Shown here in pieces: positions 43,247 through 52,983 of a stretch of 64,000 nt of DNA. Both the position numbers and the translations under genes were made by a program. The stretch's first letter is position 1; each line of letters starts with the position of its first letter. The notes under the pieces are model-generated. The model had not been told where the DNA came from and did no database searches. It saw only the letters and a list, made by a program, of their open reading frames with translations. Source of the DNA: Alkaliphilus transvaalensis ATCC 700919 (GTDB lineage Bacteria > Bacillota > Clostridia > Peptostreptococcales > Natronincolaceae); the NCBI RefSeq assembly GCF_000621485.1, contig NZ_JHYF01000006.1, forward strand, positions 124,001-188,000. The letters run 5' to 3'.

Positions 43247-43276
43247 AAAGACGAGGTATATTACCTCGTCTTTTTT
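43247..43276 (+). terminator. Terminator after nifJ
   Basis: A perfect 11-bp stem AAAGACGAGGT / ACCTCGTCTTT with a 5-base loop and T-run. Confidence 0.92.
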
Positions 43277-43399
43277 CTACTCTAATCGGAAAAAACACTA
43301 GTGGCTAATTAAGAATAATTGAGTATAATAAAGGAAGGATAGTAAAACCAATATAAGTAAAGTGGTTAAAAAATATGCTCAAAACAAGGGGTGAAAATT

Positions 43400-44629
43400 A
43401 TGCTAGGATTAACTCTAGAAGGTGGAGGGGCAAAAGGAGCCTATCAGATAGGGGCGTGGAAAGCCTTTAGAGAATTAAATATCGAGTTTGATGGGATTTC
43501 AGGAACTTCTGTTGGAGCCCTAAATGGAGCTTTAATGATACAGGAAGATTTTGAGCTGGCTTATGAAATATGGAATAATATGAGCCCAACAAAAATCATG
43601 GATGTCGATGATAAGATCTATGAGTTAATTGCCGATAATGAGTTATCACCTAACAGTATTCAAGCCCTTTACGGAGAAGTTAAGAGGGTAGTTAAGGGAT
43701 TTGGTATTGATCCCAAACCCCTTAGAAAATTAGTAAATAAGTGTGTAAAAGAGGACTATATAAGAAAGTCAAATAAGCATTTTGGTTTCGTCACCGTATG
43801 TTTAACAGAAAGAAGACCAATGGAAATCTATAAAGAGGATGTTCCTTTAGGAAAAATGGCAGATTATTTAATGGCTTCCTCCTACTTACCGATTTTTAAA
43901 TCTAAAAAGCTAGACGGTAAGGTTTTTTTAGATGGAGGATTTTATAATAATCTACCATTAGAAATGCTCTATAAAAAAGGATGTAAACAAATTGTAGCAG
44001 TACGCCTTCTAAGTAAAGGCAGAATAAAAAAAGTTGACTATCCAGACTTAGAGGTTATTTATATTACTCCTAACCAACCATTAGGGGGGATAATGGAGTT
44101 TAGTAGAGATAGAGCAAGACAAAACATATTGTTAGGTTATTTCGATACATTTAAAGCACTTAAGGGATTAAAGGGTAGAAACTACTACATAAATTCGGGA
44201 ATTGATGATACAACAGCCTTAAGGTTTTTTATGGGACTGAAGGAGGATTCCATTAAAAAATTAGGAGACTTATTTAACCTTAACCAAGGACTTCCCATTA
44301 ACAGACTGATTTTAGAAGGAATTATACCAAAGTTTATTACCTTAATGGAATTAGATAAAAATTGCACCTATGGGGATGTATTATTGGGTCTCGTAGAGGC
44401 CATGGCAGGTAATAGTAATATCAATCCTTTTGAAATTTATGATGTTAACTACTTGTTACAAAAAGTAATTACGAGAAGAGATTTGACAAAAAATGATGAA
44501 AACCCAGATCTATTGGGTAAATTTATGATAAATGAAATTGTTTTAAGATTAGATAAAGAAAAGTTATTGAAGGAAGCATTAAAGGTTATATTAATTTATA
44601 ATGAAAACCTAAACTTAACGAATTATTAA
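43400..44629 (+). CDS. Patatin-like phospholipase family protein
   Basis: 409 residues. The N-terminal patatin domain has the oxyanion loop EGGGAKGAYQIGAWKA, the nucleophile elbow GTSVGALNGA (Ser in GxSxG) and the catalytic Asp in FLDGGFYNNLP. The C-terminal ~200 residues are helical and without recognised motifs. Members hydrolyse acyl esters of phospholipids or act in membrane lipid remodelling. The ATG at 43400 follows AAGGGGTG by 6 bases. Cardiolipin synthase follows after 32 bases on the same strand, so both probably act in phospholipid turnover. Confidence 0.9.
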   Translation: MLGLTLEGGGAKGAYQIGAWKAFRELNIEFDGISGTSVGALNGALMIQEDFELAYEIWNNMSPTKIMDVDDKIYELIADNELSPNSIQALYGEVKRVVKGFGIDPKPLRKLVNKCVKEDYIRKSNKHFGFVTVCLTERRPMEIYKEDVPLGKMADYLMASSYLPIFKSKKLDGKVFLDGGFYNNLPLEMLYKKGCKQIVAVRLLSKGRIKKVDYPDLEVIYITPNQPLGGIMEFSRDRARQNILLGYFDTFKALKGLKGRNYYINSGIDDTTALRFFMGLKEDSIKKLGDLFNLNQGLPINRLILEGIIPKFITLMELDKNCTYGDVLLGLVEAMAGNSNINPFEIYDVNYLLQKVITRRDLTKNDENPDLLGKFMINEIVLRLDKEKLLKEALKVILIYNENLNLTNY

Positions 44630-44661
44630 TTACTGGTTCCTTCATTGGGGAGGTGACAATC

Positions 44662-46101
44662 ATGACATTTTGGAATCTCTTTACTATCATTTTTACTATA
44701 GCCACCCTCGCCATCAGCATACTTATTTTGTCTGAAAACAGGAATCCTTCTAGTTCATTAGCATGGATTTTCATATTAATTTTGTTGCCGATAGTAGGGA
44801 TTTTTCTGTATTTATACATTGGTCAAAATCATAAAAAGAAAAAAACCTTTATCAAGAAATCTAAACAAGATTATAGAATATTAAGCTATTTATTAAAGCA
44901 GCAAGCCTCCTTTACGAAGTTCGTAAACTTGTTTGAGGAGCAGATGCAAGGGCTAAAGGGAAAACTTATTCCGCTACTTATGTACAATGCTAACTCCCCA
45001 ATAACTGTAAACAACAGGTGTAAGGTACTACAAAATGGTGATGAAACCTTCGGTGCTATATTACATGCTATAAAAAGGGCAGAACACCATATTCATATGG
45101 AGTATTTTATTATTAAAGATAGCGAGATTGGTAGAAAAATAAGAGACGCTTTGGTTGAAAGAGCAAAAGCAGGGGTTGAAGTAAGGGTTATATATGATGC
45201 AGTTGGTTGCTGGAAATTAGACAAAAACTTCTTTGGAGAGCTTCGTAGGGTAGGTGGTAAAGTGGTTCCATTTTTGCCAGTTTCCTTTCCCTTTTTTGGT
45301 AGCCGCCTTAATTATAGAAACCATAGAAAAATATTAATTGTAGACGGAACTACAGGTTTTTTAGGTGGGTTAAATATTGGAGATGAATATTTGGGTAAAA
45401 GTGAAAAAATGGGGTTTTGGAGGGATACCCATCTAAAAATAGAAGGGGAGGCCGTATATGTTATACAAGCCATATTCCTTATGGATTGGTTCTTTGTTAA
45501 AGGAGAAGAATTAGATGACCCTATCTATTTTCCCAGACAAGGCAACTGCGGAACTCAGCTAGTACAAGTGGCCTCCAGCGGACCTGACTCCCAGTGGGAA
45601 TCTATACATCAAGCTTATTTCTCAGCCATTTCTGCTGCCAGTAAAAGAATTTTTATTATGTCGCCATACCTAATACCTGATGAAAGTATCATGATGGCAT
45701 TAAAGACTGCCGCTATAAGGGGTGTAGATGTAAGGATTATTTTACCTAGTGAACCCGATCATCGAACAGTATTTTGGGCTTCGAGGTCTCATTTTAAAGA
45801 ATTATTATTGGCAGGAGTTAGAATTTATGAATATCAAAAGGGATTCGTCCATGGAAAAGTAATATTAGCTGATGACGACTTTGTCAGTATTGGAACAGCA
45901 AATTTAGACATTAGAAGTTTTCATTTGAATTTTGAAATTAATGCTTTTATCTATGACCAAGAGCTATCAGAGGAAATGTTGTTCAACTTTATAAATGATT
46001 TTCGTCATAGTAAGGAACTTACTTTAACGGAATATAGAAAAAGACCCATTGCTAATCGTATAAAAGAATCTTTAATGAGGTTGTTTTCGCCAATACTATA
46101 A
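44662..46101 (+). CDS. cls: Cardiolipin synthase
   Basis: 479 residues, phospholipase D superfamily. Two N-terminal transmembrane helices (FTIIFTIATLAISILIL; AWIFILILLPIVGIFLYLYI) precede two HKD domains: NYRNHRKILIVDG with a GFLGGLNIGDEY follow-up, and FVHGKVILADDDFVSIGTAN. It joins two phosphatidylglycerol molecules to give cardiolipin and glycerol at the membrane. GGGAGGTG lies 6 bases before the ATG at 44662. Likely co-transcribed with the patatin gene. Confidence 0.94.
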   Translation: MTFWNLFTIIFTIATLAISILILSENRNPSSSLAWIFILILLPIVGIFLYLYIGQNHKKKKTFIKKSKQDYRILSYLLKQQASFTKFVNLFEEQMQGLKGKLIPLLMYNANSPITVNNRCKVLQNGDETFGAILHAIKRAEHHIHMEYFIIKDSEIGRKIRDALVERAKAGVEVRVIYDAVGCWKLDKNFFGELRRVGGKVVPFLPVSFPFFGSRLNYRNHRKILIVDGTTGFLGGLNIGDEYLGKSEKMGFWRDTHLKIEGEAVYVIQAIFLMDWFFVKGEELDDPIYFPRQGNCGTQLVQVASSGPDSQWESIHQAYFSAISAASKRIFIMSPYLIPDESIMMALKTAAIRGVDVRIILPSEPDHRTVFWASRSHFKELLLAGVRIYEYQKGFVHGKVILADDDFVSIGTANLDIRSFHLNFEINAFIYDQELSEEMLFNFINDFRHSKELTLTEYRKRPIANRIKESLMRLFSPIL

Positions 46102-46141
46102 AACTTGAAGTGTATGACAACCTTTATCTAAATCAAAAGCA

Positions 46142-46181
46142 AAACACCAGAGTTAGGATAGACCTAGCCTGGTGTTTCTCT
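46142..46181. terminator. Terminator between cls and the SLH-binding protein gene
   Basis: AAACACCAG pairs with CTGGTGTTT (46142-46150, 46169-46177), with an inner TAGG/CCTA stem. Confidence 0.85.
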
Positions 46182-46225
46182 TGTGTATTACTCAATTATA
46201 TACGATACATTACACTCTGTTTAGA

Positions 46226-48253
46226 CTATCTAATATAAGCCTCCCAAAGGATAAAATAATTGGAAGGGTTATAAATTAGATCAGCTACTCTTGTATTTAT
46301 TGCAATATTATCTACACTATAATAGAGAAGGATAAAAGGAGCATCTTCATCAACAAGCTCTTGTACTTCTAGATAATATCCCATTCTAACTTCATCATCA
46401 GCTGTTTGGCGAGCGAGATCTAATAGCATATCCACCTGAGGATTGTTATAGTTAGAATAGTTATAATCTCCCGATGTGTGATATAGGGAGTATAGGGTAT
46501 AATCAATATCTGCTGCATAGTTTTGCCACGTTAGTAGATATAAATCAGTGTCACCCTTTGCTAGAGCATCTAGATATTTACCAAAGTCATCATAGAAGAT
46601 GATTTCTAATTCAATATTTAATACAGCTAAGTCTTCTCTAATCATCTCAGCAATAAAATAATTTACCTCAGTATCAAATATACTGATGGAAGCTTTAAAG
46701 CCACTTCCATAACCTGCATCTCTTAACAAATTACGAGCATAAGCTACGTTATAAGTATAGGGAGGGATTCCCCAATGGGTGCCCCAAAAGAAGGGGTTAA
46801 AGGGCAGGGCAGGTACTTCAAACTCATCTGAAATTAAAATTTCACCAATGTATTTGACATCAACTGCATAGTTAAGTGCCTGACGAACTCTAGGGTCATT
46901 TAAAGGGGAATCTGCTGAATTAATACCAACAAAGGTTGTACCTTTACCTGGTGGCTGAACTAAACGATAGTGATTATATCCCAAGAAATTTCCATATCTA
47001 AGGGCATACATTTGTTCTAGGTCTAAACCATAAGTAATGTCAACAGTACCTTCTATAATTGCCTCCATTACTTCAATACTATCCCTAATAATTAGATAGT
47101 TAATATTTGATGTCTTAGCATTACCTCTAAAATATTGGTTAAAGGCCTTCAGTTCAATCTTAGTTGAGGTTTTAGAAACCATTTGATAAGGTCCAGTCCC
47201 AACAGGTTGAACAGAATTTTCACTAATAATAACAGTATTAATATGGGTAAGTCTATTTAATATTTGGGCAAAAGGTTCTTTGGTGGAAATTCTAATGGTA
47301 TAATCATCAACTACTTGAATCTTGTCTGTATTAAGTTGAGTTAAAACATTTCCTTGAAGAGAAGAATTAGCACTTCTCTTTAATGAATAAGCTACATCTT
47401 TAGCAGTTAATGATTGGCCATTATGGAATTTAACGTTCTTACGAATTTTAAATTCATAGGTTAAAGAATCTACTTGTCTCCAACTCTCCGCTAAACCAGG
47501 TAAAAGCTCGTCATTTTCCATAATAATTAATGTATCGTACATTTGAGCAATTATACTATGGGCAGCATTGCAATCAGCAGAATGAGGATCTAAGGTGTTA
47601 GGCATATGACTGATGGCAATGTTAAAGGCATCAGAATTATTCTTTAAGTACTTTTCATAGGTACGGTTAACCAAAACGATAGCTTGTTCCCGAGTGGTGT
47701 TACCTCTTGGGTTGATCCGATTATCCCCCACTCCCCCCAATATACCTTGTTGATTTAGGTATTTAACAGGATCTAGCGCCCAGGGAGCAATAAGTATTTC
47801 GTCTGCAAATCGATTGCTGTTTGAATGATTATAATTTGACTGAGGATAAGTAGCTTTAATGGTTCTAAGAAGCATAACACTTATTTCTTGTCTTGTAATA
47901 GGTTGATTGGGGGCAAATTCTGTAGGAGTTACACCGCCAACAATTCCTAATTTGTTAGCTTTTAAGATTTCTGGATTATTTGTATCTTTAAAGGGATTAG
48001 GAGATACAGGTGTTGCTTTAGAGCCAGTAAGGGCTTCGTAGAGTTTAACGGCAAGCTCAGCAAATTCTTCCCTTGTTATATTTTGCTGATAATTGTTTAG
48101 AACTTTAACAGTAGTCAGTTTGTTTTCTACTGCTTGTTCAATTTCTGAAACAGCCCATTGACTTGGGGAACTGGCATAGGCAATATTTGTAGGGATTCCA
48201 GCTAAAAATATTACAAGAGCCAATACAACATAAATTATTTTTTTTCTTTTCAT
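46226..48253 (-). CDS. SLH-domain family-5 solute-binding protein, copy 1
   Basis: 675 residues. Signal peptide (IIYVVLALVIFLAGIPTNIAYA), then about 195 residues with three SLH-like repeats: WAVSEIEQAVENKL with REEFAELAVKLYE; FKDTNNPEILKANKLGIVGG with TRQEISVMLL; and PWALDPVKYLNQQGILGG with TREQAIVLV. The rest is an SBP_bac_5 domain (NTLDPHSADCN, PGLAESWRQVDSLTYEFKI, VGTGPYQM, DPRVRQALNYAVD). Normal members are lipoproteins feeding an ABC permease; here anchoring is to the wall and no permease is nearby. The ATG at 48253 has AGGAGG upstream. Paralog of the next gene. Confidence 0.88.
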   Translation of the reverse strand: MKRKKIIYVVLALVIFLAGIPTNIAYASSPSQWAVSEIEQAVENKLTTVKVLNNYQQNITREEFAELAVKLYEALTGSKATPVSPNPFKDTNNPEILKANKLGIVGGVTPTEFAPNQPITRQEISVMLLRTIKATYPQSNYNHSNSNRFADEILIAPWALDPVKYLNQQGILGGVGDNRINPRGNTTREQAIVLVNRTYEKYLKNNSDAFNIAISHMPNTLDPHSADCNAAHSIIAQMYDTLIIMENDELLPGLAESWRQVDSLTYEFKIRKNVKFHNGQSLTAKDVAYSLKRSANSSLQGNVLTQLNTDKIQVVDDYTIRISTKEPFAQILNRLTHINTVIISENSVQPVGTGPYQMVSKTSTKIELKAFNQYFRGNAKTSNINYLIIRDSIEVMEAIIEGTVDITYGLDLEQMYALRYGNFLGYNHYRLVQPPGKGTTFVGINSADSPLNDPRVRQALNYAVDVKYIGEILISDEFEVPALPFNPFFWGTHWGIPPYTYNVAYARNLLRDAGYGSGFKASISIFDTEVNYFIAEMIREDLAVLNIELEIIFYDDFGKYLDALAKGDTDLYLLTWQNYAADIDYTLYSLYHTSGDYNYSNYNNPQVDMLLDLARQTADDEVRMGYYLEVQELVDEDAPFILLYYSVDNIAINTRVADLIYNPSNYFILWEAYIR

Positions 48254-48371
48254 GAAGAGTCCTCCTATAGAATGATTTACCAACATAGATAAATTACGAC
48301 AAAATTTTACAAATACCTTTGAAGATACAGTAATCTTTGTGAAATGGGTCTTAGGTCATGGGACTATGAAT

Positions 48372-48401
48372 AAGAAAACCCCTATCCAATGGGATAGAGG
48401 T
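48372..48401 (-). terminator. Terminator after SLH-binding protein copy 2
   Basis: On the minus strand ACCTCTATCC pairs with GGATAGGGGT (one G-U) around a short loop, followed by TTTCTTATTC. It separates the two paralogous genes into two transcripts. Confidence 0.8.
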
Positions 48402-48420
48402 CACTGTAGAATTAACTTTA

Positions 48421-50490
48421 CTATTTCATAACACCAACACCTGCTAATCTATGATGTCCAGCAGGGTGTTGATTAAATCCTGTAACACCCTTAGTTGATG
48501 CAGAAATGTTTTCTCCGTGTCCCAGCACAACCCACGGAGCTTCTTCATGGATCATTTCTTGGGCTTGGTGATAGTACTGCATTCTTTTATTTGGATCTGA
48601 CACTTCACGGGCTAAATCTAGTAGCTCATCAACCTTTTCGTTACTATAATAGGTTCTGTTACCTGCCGGCCCAATGGCTGAAGAGTGAAACATTGAATAT
48701 AGACCATAATCAGCATCAGCAGTGATGGTAACCCAACCTAAAACAAACATGTCATATTCTCCCCTGGAAGTAGTATCTAGGAACTCCCCAAATTCTAAAA
48801 CAAATATTTCAAGATCAATATTAATTTCTTTCAGTTGGGACTGCAAAAGCTCTGCAATATCCATTCTTTGCTGATTATAGTTAACCGCCATAGTAAGCTT
48901 TAAGCCATCGCTATAGCCTGCTTCTTTCATCAATTCTAGGCCTTTAGATGTGTTATAGTCATAACTTAGGGCATCGGGATAGGCTCCCCAAACAGCGGGG
49001 CTAATTACTCCTTTAGGTGCAGCTAAGGTATTATGATAAACGTAGTTGATAACTTCCTCTATATTTACAGCGTAATTAATGGCTTGTCTAACTCTAATAT
49101 CATTTAAAGGTCCATCTTTGCTAGTTAGCCCTACATAATTGGTGGCAAGGCCCATATCTCTATGGAGCTTAAGGTTTGGATTAGATACTACCTTTTCTAG
49201 CATTTTAATATTATTGGTATTAGAAATATTGTTAAGGTCAAAGGCTATATCAACTGCTCCATTTTCTAAAGCCGAAATGAGATCACTCATATCTAAAAAA
49301 GTTTTGAAAATTACCCTATCAGACTTAGGGCTAGCACCGTGATATTCATCAAAAGCGATTAATTTAACTTCATCAGAGTCAAAGGCTTCAAGTTGAAAAG
49401 GACCTGTTCCGATGGGTTTATCATCATATTGTTCGTCAAGTGATTTTACTACATTTTTATTAACAATTGAAGTTGCCACGTGGGTTAAGTTATGTAAAAG
49501 AGAACTATCAGGTATTTTGGTAGAAATTCTAATCGTATAGTCATTAATTACCTCTATTTTATTTGCATCAATATTACCTACAATATGGCCAATATAAGGG
49601 GAAAGAGTAGCTCTAGTTAAAGTAAAAGCAACATCATGGGCTGTAAGGATGTCCCCATTATGGAATTTGACCCCCTCCTTTAAGCTAAATTCGTAGGTTA
49701 ATGAATCTACTTGACGCCAAGATTCTGCAAGGCCTGGTGCTAAGTTCATGTTCTCGTCTACATTTAATAGGGTTTCATAAATTTGAGCCATCACCCTAGA
49801 AGAAGCTAAATCGTTTGTATAATGGGGGTCTAGGCTAATAGGCGTATAAATACTTGCCACTACTAAGGAATTTAAACTTTCGTTAAAGTGGTTGAAACTA
49901 CGTAGTACTAAAACGATTGCCTGTTCTCTAGTAGTATTCCCTCTAGGGTTTATTTTGTTTTCGCCTACCCCACCAAGAATCCCATGTTGATTTAAGTGTC
50001 TGACAGCATCAAGGGCCCAAGGGGCAATAAGGTTTTCATCTTCAAATGTATGGGTAATAGGTGTACTATTGTTGGTTTGTGGTAGGGCTGCCCTAATGGT
50101 TCTAAGGATCATTACACTAAGCTCCTGCCTTGTAATAGATTGTTGAGGAGCAAATTGATTTGAAGATATACCACCTACAATTCCTAATTCATAGGCCTTT
50201 AATACCTCAGAATTATTGGTATCAATAAAGGGGTTAGATGGCGCTAAAGGGGCCTTAACACCAGAGAGGGCTTCGTATAATTTTACTGCTAATTGAGCAA
50301 ATTCTTCTCTAGTAATATCTTGTTGAAAGTTATCTAAGAGCTGATCTGTGATTAAGTCCAATTCCACTGCTTTTTCGACTTCATTAATTGCCCAATCGCT
50401 GGGGGAAGTAGCATAGGTAATGTTAGTTGGTATAGAAACTAATAACATTACTAGCGCAAGATAGAAATAAATAAGTTTTTTATTTTTCAT
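48421..50490 (-). CDS. SLH-domain family-5 solute-binding protein, copy 2
   Basis: 689 residues with the same architecture as its neighbour: signal peptide (LIYFYLALVMLLVSIPTNITYA), three SLH-like repeats (WAINEVEKAVELDL with REEFAQLAVKLYE; FIDTNNSEVLKAYELGIVGG; PWALDAVRHLNQHGILGGVG), then SBP_bac_5 (PISLDPHYTNDLASS, PGLAESWRQVDSLTYEFSL, KPIGTGPFQLEAF, NDIRVRQAINYAVN, GYSDGLKLTMAVNYN). Near-identical words in the SLH part show recent duplication; the ligand domains are more divergent, so the two probably bind different peptides or metals. AGGAGG lies 7 bases before the ATG. Surface-located. Confidence 0.88.
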   Translation of the reverse strand: MKNKKLIYFYLALVMLLVSIPTNITYATSPSDWAINEVEKAVELDLITDQLLDNFQQDITREEFAQLAVKLYEALSGVKAPLAPSNPFIDTNNSEVLKAYELGIVGGISSNQFAPQQSITRQELSVMILRTIRAALPQTNNSTPITHTFEDENLIAPWALDAVRHLNQHGILGGVGENKINPRGNTTREQAIVLVLRSFNHFNESLNSLVVASIYTPISLDPHYTNDLASSRVMAQIYETLLNVDENMNLAPGLAESWRQVDSLTYEFSLKEGVKFHNGDILTAHDVAFTLTRATLSPYIGHIVGNIDANKIEVINDYTIRISTKIPDSSLLHNLTHVATSIVNKNVVKSLDEQYDDKPIGTGPFQLEAFDSDEVKLIAFDEYHGASPKSDRVIFKTFLDMSDLISALENGAVDIAFDLNNISNTNNIKMLEKVVSNPNLKLHRDMGLATNYVGLTSKDGPLNDIRVRQAINYAVNIEEVINYVYHNTLAAPKGVISPAVWGAYPDALSYDYNTSKGLELMKEAGYSDGLKLTMAVNYNQQRMDIAELLQSQLKEINIDLEIFVLEFGEFLDTTSRGEYDMFVLGWVTITADADYGLYSMFHSSAIGPAGNRTYYSNEKVDELLDLAREVSDPNKRMQYYHQAQEMIHEEAPWVVLGHGENISASTKGVTGFNQHPAGHHRLAGVGVMK

Positions 50491-50736
50491 AAAATGCCTC
50501 CTGTTAAGTTATTTTTTACTTAACTATATGTTACGACATTTATTTCCAATTACCTGCTATAAAAGATACATATTTGTAAAATATAGTAAAAATGGTACGT
50601 AAGTTGGAGTAGGTAATTGTATAAGAGCTTTAAAAACCTTAGGTGGGGACTTGGTGATAGGTGATTGCTTTAGTTATGGCATCAGATATCAAAACTTAAA
50701 AATATAAAATATTACTAAAAATAAAAAAATTATGTA

Positions 50737-50765
50737 TTGACGAGGGGAAGTTAGTGTAATATAAT
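50737..50765 (+). promoter_or_regulatory. Promoter of the met transport operon
   Basis: TTGACG at 50737-50742 and TATAAT at 50760-50765, 17-base spacer, 57 bases before the SAM riboswitch. Confidence 0.8.
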
Positions 50766-50821
50766 ACATCTATGCTTAATAAATATTAATAATAGTTAAA
50801 TAATAATTGAATAATATTAAA

Positions 50822-50937
50822 CTCTTATCCAGAGAGGTGGAGGGACTGGCCCGATGAAACCCAGCAACCGTACTTAATGCCGATTAAGTAAAGGTGCTAA
50901 TTCCTACGAAACATCATTATGTTTCGAAAGATAAGAG
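50822..50937 (+). ncRNA. SAM-I (S-box) riboswitch
   Basis: Opens CTCTTATCCAGAGAGGTGGA, continues GGGACTGGCCCGATGAAACC and CAGCAACC, and closes with GATAAGAG pairing back to the opening CTCTTATC (P1). These are the conserved S-box blocks including the kink-turn and pseudoknot parts. It binds S-adenosylmethionine and turns off the downstream metQNI genes through the terminator at 50964. Confidence 0.95.
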
Positions 50938-50963
50938 AGACAAGTAAACTGTGCTTACGTTGC

Positions 50964-50990
50964 CTCTCTGTCTTTTGCAGAGAGTTTTTT
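50964..50990 (+). terminator. SAM riboswitch expression-platform terminator
   Basis: CTCTCTG pairs with CAGAGAG around TCTTTTG, followed by six T. It lies between the aptamer and metQ. The AGAGA-rich segment after P1 can compete for the CTCTCTG arm, giving an antiterminator. Confidence 0.85.
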
Positions 50991-51090
50991 ATTGCTCAAA
51001 ATCAGAGGGGGGACGAATCAAGGGAAAGCTAATACCTAAACGCTTTATAACGTTATAACTTTATTACTTTAATTAAGAAAAGGAGTGTTA

Positions 51091-51906
51091 ATGATGAAAA
51101 GAATTATTATTGTGTTAACAGCATTGGTGTTATTAGTTAGTTTGGTGGGCTGCACTCAAAAAACAACAACTACAGGAACTTTGAATGAAGATAAATTGGT
51201 TATAGGTGTGACAGCAGGACCCCACGAAGAAATTTTGGAAAAGGTTAAAGAATTAGCAGTAGCAGAAGGCTTAGAGATAGATATTAAAGTCTTTACAGAG
51301 TACGTAATGCCTAATATCGCCCTTGCAGAAGGAGATCTAGATGTTAATGTGTTTCAACATAAGCCATACTTAGATAATTTTAAGGCAGATCGTAATTTAG
51401 ATTTAATTGAAGTTGCTTCGACAGTAAACTTTCCGATGGGAATCTATTCTGAAGATATAGGGGACGTTTCTGAGATTCAAGAGGGGGATAGAATTGGGCT
51501 ACCAAATGACCCCACCAATGGAGCAAGAGCTCTAATATTATTTGAAAATGCAGGTCTAATTACTCTAAAAGAGGGAGTAGGGGTTAGGGCCACTGTTCAA
51601 GACATTGTCGAAAACCCTCTAAACCTTAGATTTATAGAACTAGAAGCATCTCAATTACCTAGACAGTTGGGAGAATTAAAGGCAGCAGCAATTAATACTA
51701 ATTTTGCAATAGAACATGGCTATGTACCAACAGAAGACTCTATCTTTATCGAACCAAATGATTCGCCATGGGTAAATGTAGTAGCTGTTAGAACTGAAAA
51801 TAAAGATGATGCTACACTAAATAAGTTCGTAAGAATCTATCAATCAGAAGAAGTAAGAAAGTTTATTGAAGAAAGATTTCAAGGTTCAATTGTTGCAGCA
51901 TGGTAA
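51091..51906 (+). CDS. metQ: Methionine ABC transporter substrate-binding lipoprotein
   Basis: 271 residues, NlpA/MetQ family. Lipoprotein signal with lipobox LVGC (Cys ~22), then LVIGVTAGPHEEILEKV, VNVFQHKPYLDNF, NFPMGIYS, GLPNDPTNGARALILFENAG and ALAEGDLDV motifs typical of D/L-methionine binding proteins. AAGGAG lies 5 bases before the ATG at 51091; upstream GTG 51085 and downstream ATG 51094 are alternatives. The SAM riboswitch upstream confirms methionine as ligand. Confidence 0.95.
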   Translation: MMKRIIIVLTALVLLVSLVGCTQKTTTTGTLNEDKLVIGVTAGPHEEILEKVKELAVAEGLEIDIKVFTEYVMPNIALAEGDLDVNVFQHKPYLDNFKADRNLDLIEVASTVNFPMGIYSEDIGDVSEIQEGDRIGLPNDPTNGARALILFENAGLITLKEGVGVRATVQDIVENPLNLRFIELEASQLPRQLGELKAAAINTNFAIEHGYVPTEDSIFIEPNDSPWVNVVAVRTENKDDATLNKFVRIYQSEEVRKFIEERFQGSIVAAW

Positions 51907-51945
51907 TAAGAAAATTAGCCTAGAAAGCTTAAAGGGGTGGTAAAT

Positions 51946-52983
51946 TTGATAAAGTTAAAAAATATTAGTAAAACCTTTACTACTTCTAGTAGCAAGTTAG
52001 TTGCCTTAAACAACGTATCCCTAGAAGTTAGAAAAGGGGAAATATATGGAGTTATAGGCCACAGTGGTGCCGGCAAGAGTACATTAATAAGATGTGTAAA
52101 TTTATTAGAAAAACCAGACTCGGGTGAGGTTTTAATCAATGGGGTAGATTTAACAAATCTATCCCCAAAGGAACTAAGGGAAAGTAGAAAAAGGATCGGA
52201 ATGATTTTCCAAGGATTTAATTTGTTGAAAACGGCAACAGTCTTTGATAATATTGCCATTCCATTGAAATTAACAGGGGTAGACAAAGCTGAAATTAATA
52301 AAAGGGTAGAAAAATATCTAGCAATTGTAGGGTTGGAAAATAAACACGGGGCTTATCCTTCACAATTATCAGGAGGACAAAAACAACGGGTGGCTATTGC
52401 AAGGGCTCTAGCCCATGAACCAGAGATTCTATTGAGTGATGAGGCTACAAGCGCCTTAGATCCAGAAACAACTGATGCAATTTTAGAACTCTTACTAAAG
52501 ATAAATCGTGAGTTAGGAATCACAATATTGTTAATTACCCACGAAATGAATGTTATTCAAAAGGTTTGTGACCGGTTAGCAGTAATGGAAAATGGTGTGG
52601 TGGTTGAAGAAGGCTCATTACTAGAGATCTATGCTTCACCAAAACACGAGACAACAAAGAAATTTATCAATAGTCAATTTCCTAATGATCTTCCAAAGGG
52701 ATTAATTCAGCAGGAAAGAAAAGTAGGTGAGGTAATTACCCTATCCTTTGTTGGTGAAGTAACGAGTCAGCCAATATTAGCAGCATTGGCAAAAGAGTTT
52801 CATGTCTATCCAAACATATTATCGGGAAGTATCATCCAATTAAAAGAGCATCAGTATGGGAGATTAATTGTTAACATTCAAGGGGATGGGGAGGAAACTG
52901 CTAAGGCAGTAGCCTACCTTAAGGATAGAAACATACAAATAGAGGAGGTGAAGGGTAATGATCTTGAATATTGCAGCATTTAA
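51946..52983 (+). CDS. metN: Methionine ABC transporter ATP-binding protein
   Basis: 345 residues. Walker A GHSGAGKST, Q-loop FQGFNLL, signature LSGGQKQRVAIARAL, Walker B ILLSDEATSALD and a His switch (LLITHEM). The C-terminal ~90 residues form the NIL/ACT-like domain (VITLSFVGEVTSQPILAALA onward), which in MetN binds methionine and inhibits transport. A TTG start at 51946 is preferred: AAAGGGGTGG precedes it and the usual MetN start MIKLKNISKTF results. Overlaps metI by 26 bases. Confidence 0.96.
   Translation: MIKLKNISKTFTTSSSKLVALNNVSLEVRKGEIYGVIGHSGAGKSTLIRCVNLLEKPDSGEVLINGVDLTNLSPKELRESRKRIGMIFQGFNLLKTATVFDNIAIPLKLTGVDKAEINKRVEKYLAIVGLENKHGAYPSQLSGGQKQRVAIARALAHEPEILLSDEATSALDPETTDAILELLLKINRELGITILLITHEMNVIQKVCDRLAVMENGVVVEEGSLLEIYASPKHETTKKFINSQFPNDLPKGLIQQERKVGEVITLSFVGEVTSQPILAALAKEFHVYPNILSGSIIQLKEHQYGRLIVNIQGDGEETAKAVAYLKDRNIQIEEVKGNDLEYCSI

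Noticed and set aside
48495-48725. Plus-strand frame antisense to the SLH-binding protein gene
   Set aside because: Fully inside a well-supported gene on the other strand and without a ribosome site.
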